Below are positions 11,607-22,900 of a stretch of 64,000 bases of DNA, in pieces. Below the pieces are notes generated by a model. The model did not search any database. It had not been told where the DNA came from and worked only from the letters and a program-made list of their open reading frames with translations. Numbering within the stretch: the stretch's first letter is position 1; every line of letters begins with the position of its first letter. A program made the position numbers and the translations under genes. The DNA is from Liolophura sinensis (taxonomy: Eukaryota > Mollusca > Polyplacophora > Chitonida > Chitonidae). The DNA is taken from the NCBI RefSeq assembly GCF_032854445.1, contig NC_088300.1:59866984-59930983 (forward strand). Reading direction: 5' to 3'.

Positions 11607-14200
11607 ACTGTGGTTATGTGTACCCAAAGCCAGTTCGGAAATGCACATACGACATCGCTCTTATAACCATTACAATTAATGTCTAGGAAGAACAAAGTTT
11701 TTAAGGAAATGTAGACAAAAGAAAACTTGAACATGCCAAAGAGCAGTAATCGAAAAGAGATATATATAAGTGCAAACATCAACCGGTAGGAAATCATAAT
11801 TTTCTCTTTTCAATTACACCGCCACCTTTATTGAGGATTTATCGCCCACCCGCTCACTCTCTACGCCTTCGTGTAAACACAAGTGAAAACGTAAAAAAAT
11901 GTAACTGTCGATTATGACATTCGCGTCGTTTTGACATTCTCTAAAATCAATAAGTTCCTGATAGCGCCAATTCATCCTCGTCTTTCGGTTTTCAGTTTGA
12001 CCCAATGGGGAGCCTTTCAATGCATGCAGTTTTATAACTGCGTATAATTTGGACCTATGTTGTGTATATATATAGTCTATTGCTCACTCTGTATGTCTGC
12101 GCGAGGAAGTTAATTTTGTATACGAAAACTGTTTAACGTATATTATATACTCAATAACTGATACAGATAATTAACAATACTAGTATATAGTCAATATAGT
12201 ATATATTCAGCCTTGAACCCAGTCACCATGCATGGCGAGGAGAAAGACGCAGACGTGGATGGTGGATTTTTTTTTTTTTTTACAAACGCTCTAAAGTTGG
12301 TATTACAATGACATGAAACTCAAATCCTCGCATGATAAATATCTCTGCAGGTATGTAATAGACAGCTGCGTTCCATATAGTATTATAAAAGCTGATACAT
12401 GCAGACAATCAAGTTTGACATATCCTTGCGGTACAAAGTTTAAGGAACATAGGCGTTTCTTGTAGTTGTTCTTTAACGCAATACTCTTGGTGGTACGTTT
12501 TGCATGTGGCATAGATCAACGACCTTTTGTAAAGTACTGACGAGCTTTTCCACGAGTGATGTACAATTGTGATCACAATATTGCATGGATGAATTTAAAG
12601 AATGTTACAGACAGCGCAAACGGCCGCACGAGGATCGTCGACCGTTTTGTGTCTCCACGGCTTCATCCACGATGGTTATAACGGCGAGAGGCGTATAACA
12701 AATGTAAAATTACAATTTTATACCCAGTTTTCTCTATATTGTATCCTCTGATTGCACATCACAGGTTCTCCGATCGGACAAACATTTATTTAGATATTTT
12801 CTTGTTAACTAAACTCTTTTCTTCCAGCCATATGTTAATTTTTGTCTCATGCATGATTGAGGTAAAGCAGATTGGTCATTCCAGGATAACCACATGCATA
12901 ACTGGTATAAGCCATGGTATAACAAATGAATTAAATAAACATGAAATAAAAAGTAAAATTCACCAAAACTATATGATCAAGGATGACTAGCCTATGATTT
13001 ACATACTTTCTGAAGTTTTAAAATTGAACACTTTACACTGTGATCAGAAAATGTCGTTTAATTTAACGATATCTTAATTCACATTATTTAACACTTTTAG
13101 ATACTAAATTTTTAAATGTTAAAACTCTTGTAACCCATTTTCTCACCATCTGCACTGAAACAATCGCCACGCGTCTTAATGTGTTGGCACGCATATTCTG
13201 CAACATTTAACATGATGTACTGGTTTAACACTTAGACAATGTCGACATTTAAATATTTGCGCCTGAAGAGAGGCACATAATTTATACATAGTGCTATAAA
13301 TATGAACCTCTGATGACCGGTGTTTGGTTCACCAATTAACACAGGTAGGCCTTAAAGTGTATGTATATAAACATACACGCTAAACGTAGACCGGAATTAG
13401 ATGGTCAATATTCCCAAATTTGCTTCCTAAGATTAATAATCCCTTATCACTGGAGTCATAGGTACCACTGTACTAAATTTGCGGATATTTCCTGAGTATG
13501 CCCATGCTTTGTTTTTTATCAGTTTATATGATAATTATATGATCATTTTTACTATATAGCAGAGCCTGGGACATTCAGAGGATCGTTCGTTCGTAAGATG
13601 GGGTCAAAGTGATTGTAAGAATTTAGATATGTAAACCGAGTGAGGTATTTTTTAAAATGAGGCAATCCATGTCCTTATACGTTACGAATCCTTAATGAGA
13701 AAGATTAAGGATTTAAGTTAAATGAAGAGGACTCCCCCCCCCCCCCTCCCATTCCCAAAACACCAACCAAAAAAAAAAAGGAATGGAAAAAGTCATTTTT
13801 GAGACATATTTTATATATCTTGCTATTTCATGCATGAAACCCATTCGCGTTTCCCCTCACCGCTGACGCCATGGCTGCATGTCAGCCATTTACTTTCCAG
13901 ACTTACTCCTGGGGACATGCGAAAACCATCGTGAAGCCATTTTACGTCCCAAAAAGAAAGCTGAGAATCGTTTTTGCACTGTTATATGTTCGGACAAATA
14001 CTAAAATGGATATGAAGTAACAAGAGACAAATGGTCCATGTATTCTGGGATGTTGTCTTGATGAGAGGAGTGGTTTTCAGGCTGATGTTGTTACAGGGAA
14101 ACAACTCGAATACAGCGTTAGGCTCGAATGCCACAAGGCTGTTATTTCCCCTGAAACACACATAATCTGTTAGGCCTGCAATAAAAAGTATAAATTTATT
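11607..14200. other. Gene-free intergenic stretch
   Basis: No supported gene was found. Visible landmarks are a poly-T run near 12268-12281, a small CpG-containing patch near 12610-12690 and a poly-C run near 13733-13746. Open frames are short and unrelated to known proteins. Confidence 0.55.
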
Positions 14201-14379
14201 TTCTTATTTATTAGGTCGTCAAGCAGTTTGTGCTGGAACACCTATTGAAAATTGTTCGGATTTTTATTATAAGGCTATTGTTCTCGCTACAGATTATTTT
14301 TCTTCTTCTCTTCTTTTTTCGTTTTGCGAGAAAACCGCGTGTGACAGCTATTAACTTTCTACACAGGTTCATTACCAAG

Positions 14380-16680
14380 TTGCTTGGGCTACCTGCGGGG
14401 GTATAAAACTTTGCCCACCGGTGACCCACTTTTCGGCCATATTGGAGAAGTATGGAAATCTGAACAAAAAAAATTCTTCTCCAGAACCGCTGATCTGATA
14501 GCATTGAAAATTGATATACGTGTACAAAACTACTGGAGGTATAGGATTGAAAATTTTATGCAAATCGGTCGAGAAATGTGGAAGCTCGCTATTGGTTGTT
14601 TTAGTCACGTGATGACGTATGGTTGAATTTTGAAAACACGAGATAGCAATTAGATGTAGTCTGACCTGCTGAAGACAACCGTGGTTTAATTTTTTTCCCC
14701 ACGATATACAGTCTTTCTTTAGATTGCAATTAAAGCTCATCTTAGTGTCATTTTTCAAATGTCACGTGACCGGACACCGTAATAGCTATGAAGCTGAAAA
14801 TTGGTGAGTAGATAGATCAACTACAGATCTTTATTTTGGACTACTCTCGGGGCTACGAATGACAATTTTGAAATTAAAATGGGCTTAAGAACTTGCAATA
14901 TCTCCAAAACCGGTAAAGGTCGAAAAAACAAACTTGGCATTTTCAATATCGAACATATGAAGCAGCTTTTGACGTTTTGTGCTGTTTGCCAGTCACGTGA
15001 TTTAGCAGCCATTTTGAATTTTATTCATAAGCTTAAACCATCTTTTTCCGTAAAACTTCTATTGATCCTTACATGAAATTTCACTTCAGGTGGATCGCCG
15101 TACCTATATTGTAAAAAAACTTTTTGTTTGGTATGCAAGTATGCAAGTTTGGTATGCAAGTATGCAAGTATTCTGTAACTGACCAGTAAAATCAACTAAA
15201 AAGTAGGTCAAGTCTAAAAACAGCTTCAAATGCTTAAATAAACACACTGTCTTGTGTCCCCTGACGTCAGAATTACAAATCTGTCACCATTATTTGTACA
15301 ATTATTGTACATGGTATAGTTTTAAGGCTATGCGCCAAAAACATCACAAATATGAAGAATGACGGCCCCCCCATTAGAGCAATAGATCAAAGAAACAATC
15401 TCTCCATACATGTGGCTGCTATTTGAGAGCAATGTTTTTCTTCTTCTTTCTTTTCACTGTTTTTCACTAAAGCCCCAATGGACATAGCCCCTGGCAGTCA
15501 CCGCTTCAAATCCAGTTAATTCCTGCCAGTTTTTGTTCTCTTTTTTTCTTTAATTACCATGAAATTATTGCGCACCAGACTATCAGTCCTATCAACTAGG
15601 ATTTCAAGTCAAGTCCATTCCTTATCATCCCTACCAAATTCATTTCGGATTTAAATATAGACACTATGGCTCATTTGTGGGAGATCGTGATGAAGGGAAC
15701 TGCTGAAATAATCTTGTTTTCGTTGAAAATACGAGATCTGGTTTCGACAATGTAAATGCTATTTTTTTGCTCGTATTAGACAAACCCTGGGTCTTTTCAG
15801 AAGAACATAGAACTGATAGATCTGAACAGTCTGTGGTGAAGAAAGTGGAAAGTTTTAGAAAGTGGACGATAAAGGCTGTGTACAGACCACTTGGAAACCG
15901 TATAACTGTATGCACTTCTAGTTTGTCTTCCCGTTTTTTAAAAGCTTTTTGAAAGCTTTGAGAGATGTTAAGAGAAAAGTTGTTATTGGATGTTGTAGAA
16001 ATTTGGGGATTTTAGGAACAAGGCTACGAGGTAAATTTTTTCTGTTTTTGGTTAACTTTTGGTCATGTGACATCGCGGCCATCTAGGATTTTGATCAAAA
16101 CCTTTAAAAATCTTCTTACGAACCAATAAACGGATTCTTTTGATATAATCGTAGAGTGATCCCAATTAGAACAAGTTTGAAAAAATCTTGGCAATGCATT
16201 GAAAACTTTGGAAGCTCGTCATTGGTCGAACTTATGACGTCATAAACAGTGTCTAAGTTTGATCATGTTTTCATCTATTCTGGTGTATTTGGCAACGCTG
16301 ATTCCGAATCTGCTCTCGGATTTTGTCTATCTTTATCACCTTTTGAGATATGGTCAAAAACTTTTTTCAGTCACGAGCAACTCTCTCTCCTCTCCAGAGC
16401 TATCAGCAGACAATTTTCAATGTTTGCTCATAAAGCCAGCCCTGCTTGCAATGCATCATGGGTAAATCTCAACAATCCGGACGGCATTCCCCCATACCCC
16501 CGTGCTATCAGGAATATAAGCCTAACGCCAAGGCGAAATATTCGAAAAATGTCTATCCACACCTTGAGCTATGTCGAACCAAATTCAACCGTTGAAGAAA
16601 TATCTTTAACCGCACAGAAAAGTAACTACGAAAGTGTACGTCATGGCTGTGGACTGAAGATCTTTTAAAAGAAAAGAACA
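14380..16680. repeat. Diverged repeat block with CACGTGA and GACGT motifs
   Basis: Related segments recur within this block. At about 14545-14625 and 16170-16245 the same order is seen: TTGAAAA, GGAAGCTCG, ATTGGT, then TGACGT. GTCACGTGA or close variants occur near 14603, 14761, 14993 and 16064; the last two are followed by a GCCAT-type motif. A 139-codon open frame (16249-16668, GTG start) overlaps the right end and matches nothing I know. I interpret the block as several decayed copies of an unclassified dispersed element. Confidence 0.5.
15127..15168 (+). repeat. 21-bp direct repeat, 2 copies
   Basis: The unit TTTGGTATGCAAGTATGCAAG is present twice in direct succession (15127-15147 and 15148-15168). 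Each unit itself contains a shorter internal repeat, TATGCAAG. Confidence 0.9.
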
Positions 16681-17319
16681 CACAACACCGCTTATTGCGT
16701 TATACTATTTAGACCAAAATTTCATATCTTTATTGTCTTCTAACATTTCCTGACACCTACATGCACTCTGTCCTCGCCCGCTCTCAAAACTGAACTGCCC
16801 AGATGGGACACTAGAGTGGGGTGATTGCGCACCACGTGTCGAGCTACCTGGAATGTACATACTTAATGTGATCGCAAAGTCCTACATCAATCAAGACGCT
16901 GTGGTGGTTTTCAACACTAGGCGCATTGTATATGGTATCTGGTAGCGTGGGGTTCAAACCCAGTTGATTATTTTTCATTTTGGTCATGCTTTGTCTCCAT
17001 GTTGCTTGTTCTTGTTCTTGTAATTACTGTTACAATTTGTACATGCAGGTTAAATGTGTTGAATTTCCCATTGTCTATGTACTTCGCCAGTTGAATTAAG
17101 CTATTCGTAAAAAGGTGTGTTAGCCTCTGTTGGTAAACAGATGCTTTCCGAAGCTTCATTTTTCCGATCATGGCAAGTTAGTTCAGTGCATTACTTTCAC
17201 AGTGTTTTCTCATTTGACATTCAGTTGAGCCTTGATGCCTAGCCACCGGTATCGCTGTAATTAAGGAACGTAAGCTTTAATTTGATTGATACGACGGCAG
17301 CTAACATTATGGTGGGAAG

Positions 17320-17500
17320 AATGAATGAATGCTTGGGGTTTTACGTCGTACTTATAACTTGACAATGTTTCATCCATATGACGACGTGGGGTCGTTAAGT
17401 GTGTGTACATATGCTGTGTCTTCTTGTAGCAGGGCGAGTCCATGCCATTAAAGCGCTGCCGCCATTGAAGTATGATGCTGACTTTATACTGACACAGGCT
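17320..17500 (+). repeat. Dispersed repeat (GCTTGGGGTTTTACGTCG type)
   Basis: The segment starts GCTTGGGGTTTTACGTCGTA and continues through a CATATGACGACG stretch to GTGTCTTCTTGTAGCAGGGC. A shorter relative lies at about 38008-38144. I recall similar sequence being common in molluscan genomes, but this was not checked. There is no coding capacity. Confidence 0.6.
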
Positions 17501-17599
17501 CAATCTATCTTCCTGTCATACTTTGCATAGGCTTCGTAATCACATAGGCCGATGATGTCGGACATCGCTAGCTTGATTAAATGAATATGGGTCAGTCAG

Positions 17600-17715
17600 A
17601 TCTGTTTCCTTGCTCCAACCCTTGAGTGCTGAGCGCCAAGCGTGGCAGTAAAAAGTAGCCAGCCACTTGTCAAGTTTTGGTGTGACCCGACCCGGGTTTG
17701 ATCTCGCATCTCCAG
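17600..17715 (-). mobile_element. Fragment related to the second SINE family, minus strand
   Basis: Read on the minus strand it shows a B-box-like GATCAAACCCGGGTCG followed by GTCACACC, and then a TTGGCGCTCAGC stretch. The same order of motifs occurs in the elements at 38160-38488 and 838-1070. It is strongly diverged and incomplete. Confidence 0.45.
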
Positions 17716-18296
17716 AGTTATGGTGTGCGACATCGGTTCGTACACCATAACTTTACCCCATAACTGTGGTGCAAGGAAACTGTAGGCCTATATGTGACGG
17801 CACATTTAAGATACCGGTACATGTACTTGTAACATTTATAAATGTTACGTACATCCACGATTTCGCCTATATGCTAGAGATTAACACTTTTAATCAAAAT
17901 AAACCAAACAGTTATCATGTTCAGTGACGTTATAATCGTTTAGTCATCTTTTAAAGTCACAATTATTTACTTCTTAGTTTCTAATAATTATTTATATATA
18001 AGTTATACATATGTATAACCGGATGTTTAATTTCTAATGCTCCATAGGTCTAGGCGTATATGTAGTCCTGTACAGCCTACATCTGAATAATTTGAGGTGG
18101 AGGGAAACAGTAAACTTGAATGTTTTGGAGTACCTTGTTAAAAACCTGATGGGCCTCTTTCCATAAAGACCGTAGGCGAACCAGTGACATGTGGATTTGA
18201 AAACACAACCTCATCACTGAAATAGCTTTTGATCTGAACGATCCATGAACATTAGAAAACATGTGTACGGATGTCTGGTTTACGAGACTACTAAGT

Positions 18297-18440
18297 TCCG
18301 GTCACGTGATATTCAAAATGGCGTGCTGAGGAAAGAAGAGACGAGATTACTTACGTTTTCAAACTCGTTTTCGACCGAAATACAATTCGCTAAGCGTTGT
18401 CTGATGTGTTGATGTTTGGAAGCTTCACAGTGGACAGGTT
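18297..18440 (+). promoter_or_regulatory. Candidate promoter and 5' UTR exon of the Pil1-like gene
   Basis: The stretch holds GGTCACGTGAT (an E-box of USF/TFEB type) followed within 10 bp by CAAAATGGCG, a YY1-like motif often near transcription starts. CpGs are denser than around it. A possible donor ACAG|GTTTGT lies near 18436. The first supported acceptor of the gene is at 19875-19876, so a short untranslated first exon here would fit. This is inference; no transcript evidence is available. Confidence 0.35.
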
Positions 18441-18773
18441 TGTGGATTTGACATTGTGTATAGCTATTTGTCCAATAAACCCTAGGCTCTGTCGGGTGTA
18501 GGCCTACGTTCTTTATCTCTTTACAGTTTAGTGTTTATTACATTTTTTTTTTTTTTTTTTTATTCATAGTCTAAGAATGCGTGGGCCAAAAAGCTGAAGA
18601 TAGTGTCTGTTATGGCTTTAACATAGATTAGCAGTAACATATTTCAATGTATGGGCTATTTTAAAATTCTGACATTCATCCTAACACTGAGTCCATCCCG
18701 ATCTCTCAAATTTCCGAATGCTAACTTGATAGACCAAAATCAATGAGGTCTGCGCTTATGGCACCCAAACTTA

Positions 18774-18817
18774 ACTGCACTAAAAATGCAAGTTCACTGC
18801 ACTAAAAATGCAAGTTC
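18774..18817 (+). repeat. 22-bp direct repeat, 2 copies
   Basis: The unit ACTGCACTAAAAATGCAAGTTC is exactly duplicated in tandem (18774-18795 and 18796-18817). Confidence 0.9.
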
Positions 18818-19932
18818 TTTTTATATCCCTCTGGGTTGAAGTTTTGCTTCAGTGTTACGATAAATGTCAGAATTTTGGAACAGCAATCTATCTAGATGGA
18901 CTACATCATAATTATGACACTTGTATGATACTAAATCCATCTAGATGAATTCTGTGTACTGAGGCAGATTCATGGCATTTATGTTTACTAACCAACAGTG
19001 AAACAAGGGAAAGCATATTACTGTGATGTCATCAGAAATATTTAAATTAAACTTAACCCTAAGTATAAATACTGGTATACACATTTGTTTACATTTAGGG
19101 CTTGAGTGACTTTTTACTGAATAGTAAAGAAGTTGTGGTAAAGTGTTGTATAGATGATAAAGAACTAAAAGATATCAGAGTAAATAAAACAGTATTTAAT
19201 TTTTCGCCAGTATACATTCAGTGTATTAAACAGACTTTGTAAGGCTCTCCAAATAGAAAATGAGGTAAAAAAACTTTTCTGACCTGACAGTCAGTCAGTA
19301 AAATTGCTCCTGGTAGCTGACAAAACCCCTGACTGGAAGTCACAATCAGTCCACTGACAGCTGTAAAGCTAAGGATGCATAGTGATATACAGCATGGTGG
19401 AATGGAGTGTACACAATAAAAAAGGCAGTATGTGGATTGTGACATGATACATGTATTATTCATGAGCCCTGGTCCTATGATGACACATGTATTTATCTCT
19501 TCATTTTCCTCACTGCTGTGAAAACTGTTCTATTTGGCCATATGATTGGGATATTAAACATGATCCAAACCAGTCATACTTTGAATGGTTTAATCATGTA
19601 AGTTTACTTAATGACTGTGCCAGGTGTGGAATGCACTTGTTGTGGTTTAAATGTTGGAGAATGTCAGGACAGATATTGTTGCTAAAGAACTAATGATAAT
19701 TTCCAAAGAAGAGTAAAGGCTACTTATGCTTAAACTTATGAAGTGCTGATGAAGACTACTATCTACTGGGGTTTGTCTTTGCAATGCAGTAAGTAAAAAT
19801 GTGCACATGTATGCAGGATTATTCTGTTTCTCTATATTTTCATCTTTTATTAAAACCCCTTGTTTTTCTTTATCAGTTGTGTAATTAAGCAACCGGAGTC
19901 ATCAACAGAAAAACATCAAGACAAAGACAAAC

Positions 19933-22900
19933 ATGGATAAAGCTGCCAGAGCAGTCAGAAGGTAAATTAAGTTTTATTTTGTCTGTTTGGGTTTTTATAT
20001 GTATATCTTTTTTTTTTGTTATCTATCACTTTTTATAAGTAAACATTATTCATGGCCAGTGTTGCCTAATTGTACATGACATACATGTACTTCATGTGTT
20101 TTCTTCTTAAATAACCAGTCTATTGTTTGTTCATGTTTTCCAGGAGTAGTGTGAGATTGATGACTCTAGGGGGAGGTCACTCTGACCTGAGTGTTCTAAT
20201 ATCTGAGGTCAGGGACATGAGGAACACGGCCAAGGCATTCATGACAGCACAGAACTCAGGTGCTTTAAGTGAGCTAGGCACACACTAGTGTTCATAAGTA
20301 AACATAACATAAGTATGTATATAAAAGTCATAAATTACGTTTGAAAGTTGAAAGGTCTTTGTACAAATACAGCTTAAATAAGTGGCGGTGTAAATTACCT
20401 GTGGACATAAGTCAGTGTGTAGGTTACTGCACTAATGTCGAAACTAACTGACATAGAATATGTGCATGATATATCTGGAAAACTGAACCTGTTAAAGATG
20501 TTGACATTTTAGTTTCCATATCTGGTGTACCTGTACCTGTAATATAATAAGTGGAGTTTCGTTTATAATGTTGGATGTCAGTTAGCGTTTGTGCTCACAT
20601 TTTATTTTCTCTTTCAGCTGCCCAGTACATGTTAAAGTGGGCTGAAAATGAGGAAAATCGAGCAGTACAGGTAAATGCATGTACAAACCATTTGCTTGGA
20701 TCTTATCTGCTTGAATCTTATCTTAGCTTGAATCTTATCTCAGCTTGAACTTTATCATGCGAAAGCATCATCTAATAATTCACTTTTTGTGTGCAAAGAA
20801 ATACCCAGACATTCTGCTGTCAAAGTTGGGATTCTTATTTCAAGTTGTCATTTGTTTTCTAGCAAAAGATATTCACCAAAGTCCTACTTGCGGTAAGAGA
20901 ATTGCTTTACATGATTTTAAATTCATTTGCACGCAATTGTAATAACCATACTTATCTTTATACCACAGGATGTGGTGGCTCAATTGGCAGAGCTAAATTT
21001 GGTGTGGACAGAGGTACAGAAGGACCTGTGTGGTATGTGCTCATTTAAATAACATCATGCACATGTGTACATGCGGGTATTGACAATCCTCAGGTGTGTA
21101 ATGGATGCACATTGGTGTCATATCAGGCACTGTTGTTTATATACATCTATTGTATTTTACCTGCATTGACTTTGTGTAGGAGTTTGTGAACATTTGTAAA
21201 CAAAGTCAAAAGCAAAAATCATCAGTACTTATAAGTATGACTTTGTGTATGAAAACTGCACTGTGAGGAGTAGGGAAAACGTGTCCAGAGTTTGCAGTTA
21301 TTGAAAGGTGGGCATGAAAAAGAAAAAACAACATACCCAAAATATTGATAAAAATAGTGGACGACTAAAATTACAAACAATTAACTTAAAACTGGAACAG
21401 TAAACTGTATCTAAGCATAGGTACATGTGTTCATGCATGTTCTGTTTTTATTGAGACTATTGTATATATTATACATTTTTCATAGTGATATTTAATAACA
21501 GTTGTATCAAAAAGTTTATTGCAGTGTTTTGATTCCTAGTGGTATATGTTTATGTTTAGAACACTTAAAGGAATTTCGTCAGATGTTTGAGATGATATTA
21601 GATGGAGATAAACATGTGTCACAGGCCAAACATAACCTGGTGAGCTTTTTTCATTGCTTCATACCTTGTTTAACATTTGATTTATTCAATAAATGTAATT
21701 AACATAATCGCCAGAGTTGCAATATTCCATAGATTTCAGTCTCTGCATGTAGTAAAAGTTATTGAAACCATAGCATACAGGTGCTTTAGGAATTTCGTCA
21801 TGCAGCAAGATTGTAAGATTGCTTGTAATTAGTACAAATGTTTTCACAATTTATAGGTTAATATTTCCAGAGCAGATATAAAAGCGTGATGAGAAGTAGC
21901 TCTAGATAATACTGAGTGTGGTAAATGACATAAACATTTCTCCCAAAAGTGCATTTTTAGAAGCAAGTAAAGGTGTTAAAATATGAGTTTTTGTTCTGAA
22001 AATATCAAACCCTGCCTTCCAAACAGAAGACCTTTCTAATATCAGAATTAAACAAAATGAGCAAATCAGTCAAGGGCAGTATTTAATGTGGTCTATCGTA
22101 ATTGAAGCATGAAGTTATTGCTCTTATGCAGAGACAGAGTGTAGAAGCCAAGTGATTAACTCATAATGAAACATTTCAGACTACTTGTGACATGAAAGAA
22201 ACAAAGATAAGAAAAGAATTGAAGAAAGCAGCCAAGGTAAGTTCTGCTTGTGTGTCTCAAATATAAACATATTTAGAAGGCGCCTAATTGTAGACAGAAG
22301 GAACTCCTTAGTTGACAATTTAGTTAACTTATGTGGATATCTATGTGCTTTTATTTATGACAAAGTAGTTATGGTTATGTATTGTTTTTTCATTATGTAA
22401 ATATACAAGGTAGACCATGCATAGACTTATTCTCTGTGATACTAATACTGTGGGTATTGGCAGTTGTTAGAATGATCTTATGGCTTAACTGTGCTCATTT
22501 CGACACAGGATGTTCCACATAAAGGATGGCTGCAGTGTAAATTATGATTAGCTTTTTTAACATTGGCACTATCATTTGTTGTTTTTTTTCCATCCGTGTG
22601 CAGAGGGCAACTCCCCAAGAGATTCAGATATTAGAACATCGGCTGTCACAGGCAGAGAGAGCCAAGGACATAGCCCAGTTGGAAGGTATGCACAAAAAAA
22701 CATTGCCTGAATGGGTGACAACTTCCCTTCGTGCATCCAGTGATGAGTTTTTATTGGTGGGGTTAAAAATTGGTGTGTAAATGATCATAGAGGTTGAAAT
22801 AGTTCTGGCAGCCCTTATTATGGACTTCATGCCTAGTTATGTTTTCTGTTCCTTTTGCATGACTAACCATTTTTATTAGGTAATGTATACGAGAATGGAG

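Noticed and set aside
16249-16668. 139-codon ORF
   Set aside because: It starts with GTG, lies in the repeat block and resembles no protein family. It lacks convincing splice partners.
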